A DNA stretch of 7,458 nt from Actinobacteria bacterium UBA912 (GTDB taxonomy: Bacteria; Actinomycetota; Coriobacteriia; Anaerosomatales; UBA912): contig DBEG01000035.1 of NCBI GenBank assembly GCA_002293965.1, positions 1 to 7,458 on the forward strand, given 5' to 3'. Positions within the stretch are counted from its first letter, which is position 1. The number at the start of each line of letters is the position of its first letter. The position numbers and the translations under genes were made by a program. Positions 6,151 through 7,458 of the stretch are shown in pieces. The notes beneath the pieces were generated by a model, which did not search any database, was not told the DNA's origin, and saw only the letters and a list, made by a program, of their open reading frames with translations.

Positions 6151-6765
6151 TTATAGACCACCGATTCGACTTGGGGGCCAGTAGATCGCGACAGCGCGTC
6201 CCCCAATGGATTCCACAGGCTGCGGGCCGAATATCCGGCTATCCGAGCTGTTGGGACGATTGTCGCCCATGAGCCAAACGTGGCCCTCAGGGATGGTGAT
6301 CGGTAGTCCTTGGCCGACGAGTTCGGTCATCGCTGCAGCGGTGTACGGTTCTTCAAGCAACGCGCCATCGATGTAGACAGCTCCATCGCGAATGTCGATC
6401 GTCTGACCTCCGACAGCGACGATCCTCTTGATAAGCTGCGGATATACCCCTGCTGGATCGTCGAAGACGACGATGTCTCCTGCCGAAGGAGTCGAAAAGC
6501 GATACGTGATCTTCTCGGCGAGGACGCGATCACCGACAAGGATGGTGGGCTCCATGGACCCGGTGGGGATCACGAAGGGCTGGACGACGAATGTCTTGAT
6601 TCCCTGTGCAAGTGCGAAGGCGAGGGCGACCATGACAACGGTCTCAACGATCCAGCGCCCGAGGCCAGGGCCTTCTTTGTGCGCCTTAGTCTCTTCCACG
6701 ATGGGTCCTGACTCAACCGGTCGGGAGTCGGTTGTCACTTGCGCTTCGTCTGCGGGATTACTCAC
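6151..6765 (-). CDS. lepB: Signal peptidase I
   Basis: Removes signal peptides from secreted proteins at the outer face of the cytoplasmic membrane. The protein has 204 residues. An acidic, cytoplasmic N-terminal tail (about 1-37) precedes one membrane segment, about 38-62 (WIVETVVMVALAFALAQGIK). The catalytic domain follows, with nucleophile Ser70 in PTGSMEPT, general base Lys113 in LIKRIVA, and the family box GDNRPNSSDSR at 167-177. It ends with no second membrane segment, the single-anchor form usual in Gram-positive-type bacteria. The GTG start at 6765-6763 overlaps the trmD stop as GTGA, and AAGGAG lies about 9 bases upstream, so the gene has its own ribosome site and is also coupled to trmD. 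Placement between trmD and rplS is less common than downstream of rplS. Confidence 0.96.
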   Translation of the reverse strand: MSNPADEAQVTTDSRPVESGPIVEETKAHKEGPGLGRWIVETVVMVALAFALAQGIKTFVVQPFVIPTGSMEPTILVGDRVLAEKITYRFSTPSAGDIVVFDDPAGVYPQLIKRIVAVGGQTIDIRDGAVYIDGALLEEPYTAAAMTELVGQGLPITIPEGHVWLMGDNRPNSSDSRIFGPQPVESIGGRAVAIYWPPSRIGGL

Positions 6766-7458
6766 TTCAGGTCGCTCCTTTTCTGAAAGTCCTCGACGAC
6801 GGCGCGGTCAGTGTCGGACATCTGGGTCGTCTCAATAAGGTCCGGCCGATGCCGGACGGTCATCAATACAGCCTGCTCTCGTCTCCATCGCTCGATCCGG
6901 GCATGATCTCCGCTGAGCAGAACCTCTGGGACCTGCATGCCCTCGAAAACAGAAGGCCGCGTGAACTGCGGATGCTCCAGCAATCCGGTCGTGAAGGATT
7001 CGAGCGTAGCCGAGTCTTCATCGCCAAGCGCACCGGGCAGGAGTCTCACGGTGGCATCGATGACACACAACGCCGGGATCTCTCCCCCGGTCAGGACGTA
7101 ATCCCCGACCGAAACGACCTCATCGGCCAAGGAGTATACGCGCTCGTCGAAGCCTTCGTACCTACCGCACACGAGCAAGATGCGTTCCATCCGAGAATAC
7201 CGCTCGGCGGTCTTCTGGTCGAATCGAGTGCCCCGAGGACTCATGATCACTACGCGGGGCGGTCTGCTGTCCATGGCCAAGATGGCGCGAACGGCGTCGA
7301 ATACCGGCTCGGGGCGCAGCACCATCCCTGGTCCACCGCCATATGGGTAGTCGTCGATCGAGCGATGTTTGTCTCTGGCCCACTCTCTGAGATCGTGCAC
7401 GTGCGCCGAGTATACGCCGCGCTTCAGAGCGATACCGAGGATCGAGGCCTCCAAGGGT
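6762..7458 (-). CDS. trmD: tRNA (guanine37-N1)-methyltransferase TrmD, 5' end cut by window edge
   Basis: Methylates G37 next to the anticodon with S-adenosylmethionine, which prevents frameshifting; it works as a dimer with a trefoil-knot fold. The frame is open to the window edge, so about the first 20 residues are missing; the visible protein begins at a PLEASILG segment. A TTG at 7454-7452 is internal, not the start. Recognisable motifs are DYPYGGGPGMVLRPEP, MSPRG, LLVCGRYEGFDERV, VGDYVLTGGEIPA (knot and SAM site), GLLEHPQFTRP and VLLSGDHARIERWR. Where E. coli has SATEDSF, with proposed general base Asp169, this protein reads SATLESF, so that Asp is a Glu (codon 7001-6999). The C-terminal helical tRNA-binding domain is complete. 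The gene overlaps lepB by four bases. Confidence 0.96.
   Translation of the reverse strand, partial: PLEASILGIALKRGVYSAHVHDLREWARDKHRSIDDYPYGGGPGMVLRPEPVFDAVRAILAMDSRPPRVVIMSPRGTRFDQKTAERYSRMERILLVCGRYEGFDERVYSLADEVVSVGDYVLTGGEIPALCVIDATVRLLPGALGDEDSATLESFTTGLLEHPQFTRPSVFEGMQVPEVLLSGDHARIERWRREQAVLMTVRHRPDLIETTQMSDTDRAVVEDFQKRSDLK

Overview
All nine genes lie on the minus strand, so transcription runs from high to low coordinates. In transcription order they are trmD (5' end off the window), lepB, rplS, rnhB, a yraN/UPF0102 gene, comM, dprA, trmFO and a xerC/xerD-type tyrosine recombinase (3' end off the window). No gap longer than about 105 bases separates neighbouring genes. I found no tRNA, rRNA, CRISPR array, insertion sequence or prophage gene. 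This is a conserved housekeeping neighbourhood, not an accessory island.

Organism: the block trmD-lepB/rplS-rnhB-yraN-comM-dprA is typical of Actinobacteriota. The dprA-trmFO-xer tail resembles the Firmicutes order dprA-topA-trmFO-xerC, here without topA. A folate/FAD-type TrmFO together with a short DprA lacking its N-terminal domain (with motifs such as GARKATPYG and EAGLPSGTFST) reminds me most of Coriobacteriia or a related deep actinobacterial lineage of moderate GC content. This is an inference from gene order and remembered family features, not from a database search.

Layout: positions 7458-6762 hold trmD, which overlaps lepB by four bases (GTGA). A gap of about 100 bases (6150-6049) carries a possible promoter and a small palindrome ahead of rplS, which starts at a TTG with a strong Shine-Dalgarno. 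A 53-base gap with a perfect 9-bp hairpin separates rplS from rnhB. After rnhB come yraN, comM and dprA; yraN-comM and comM-dprA each overlap by ATGA, a sign of translational coupling. trmFO follows after 31 bases, and the recombinase starts 3 bases after the trmFO stop.

Function: the right half serves translation and secretion (tRNA m1G37 methylation, ribosomal protein L19, signal peptidase I). The centre handles nucleic acids: removal of RNA from RNA-DNA hybrids by RNase HII, and a YraN nuclease-fold protein. ComM and DprA process incoming single-stranded DNA during natural transformation or recombination. The left end holds a tRNA U54 methyltransferase and a Xer recombinase of the chromosome-dimer-resolution type. 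I see no undescribed system here. The points that merit a second look are the reduced and diverged DprA, an Asp-to-Glu change at the expected catalytic position of TrmD, the rplS leader region, and the gene-order mixture.
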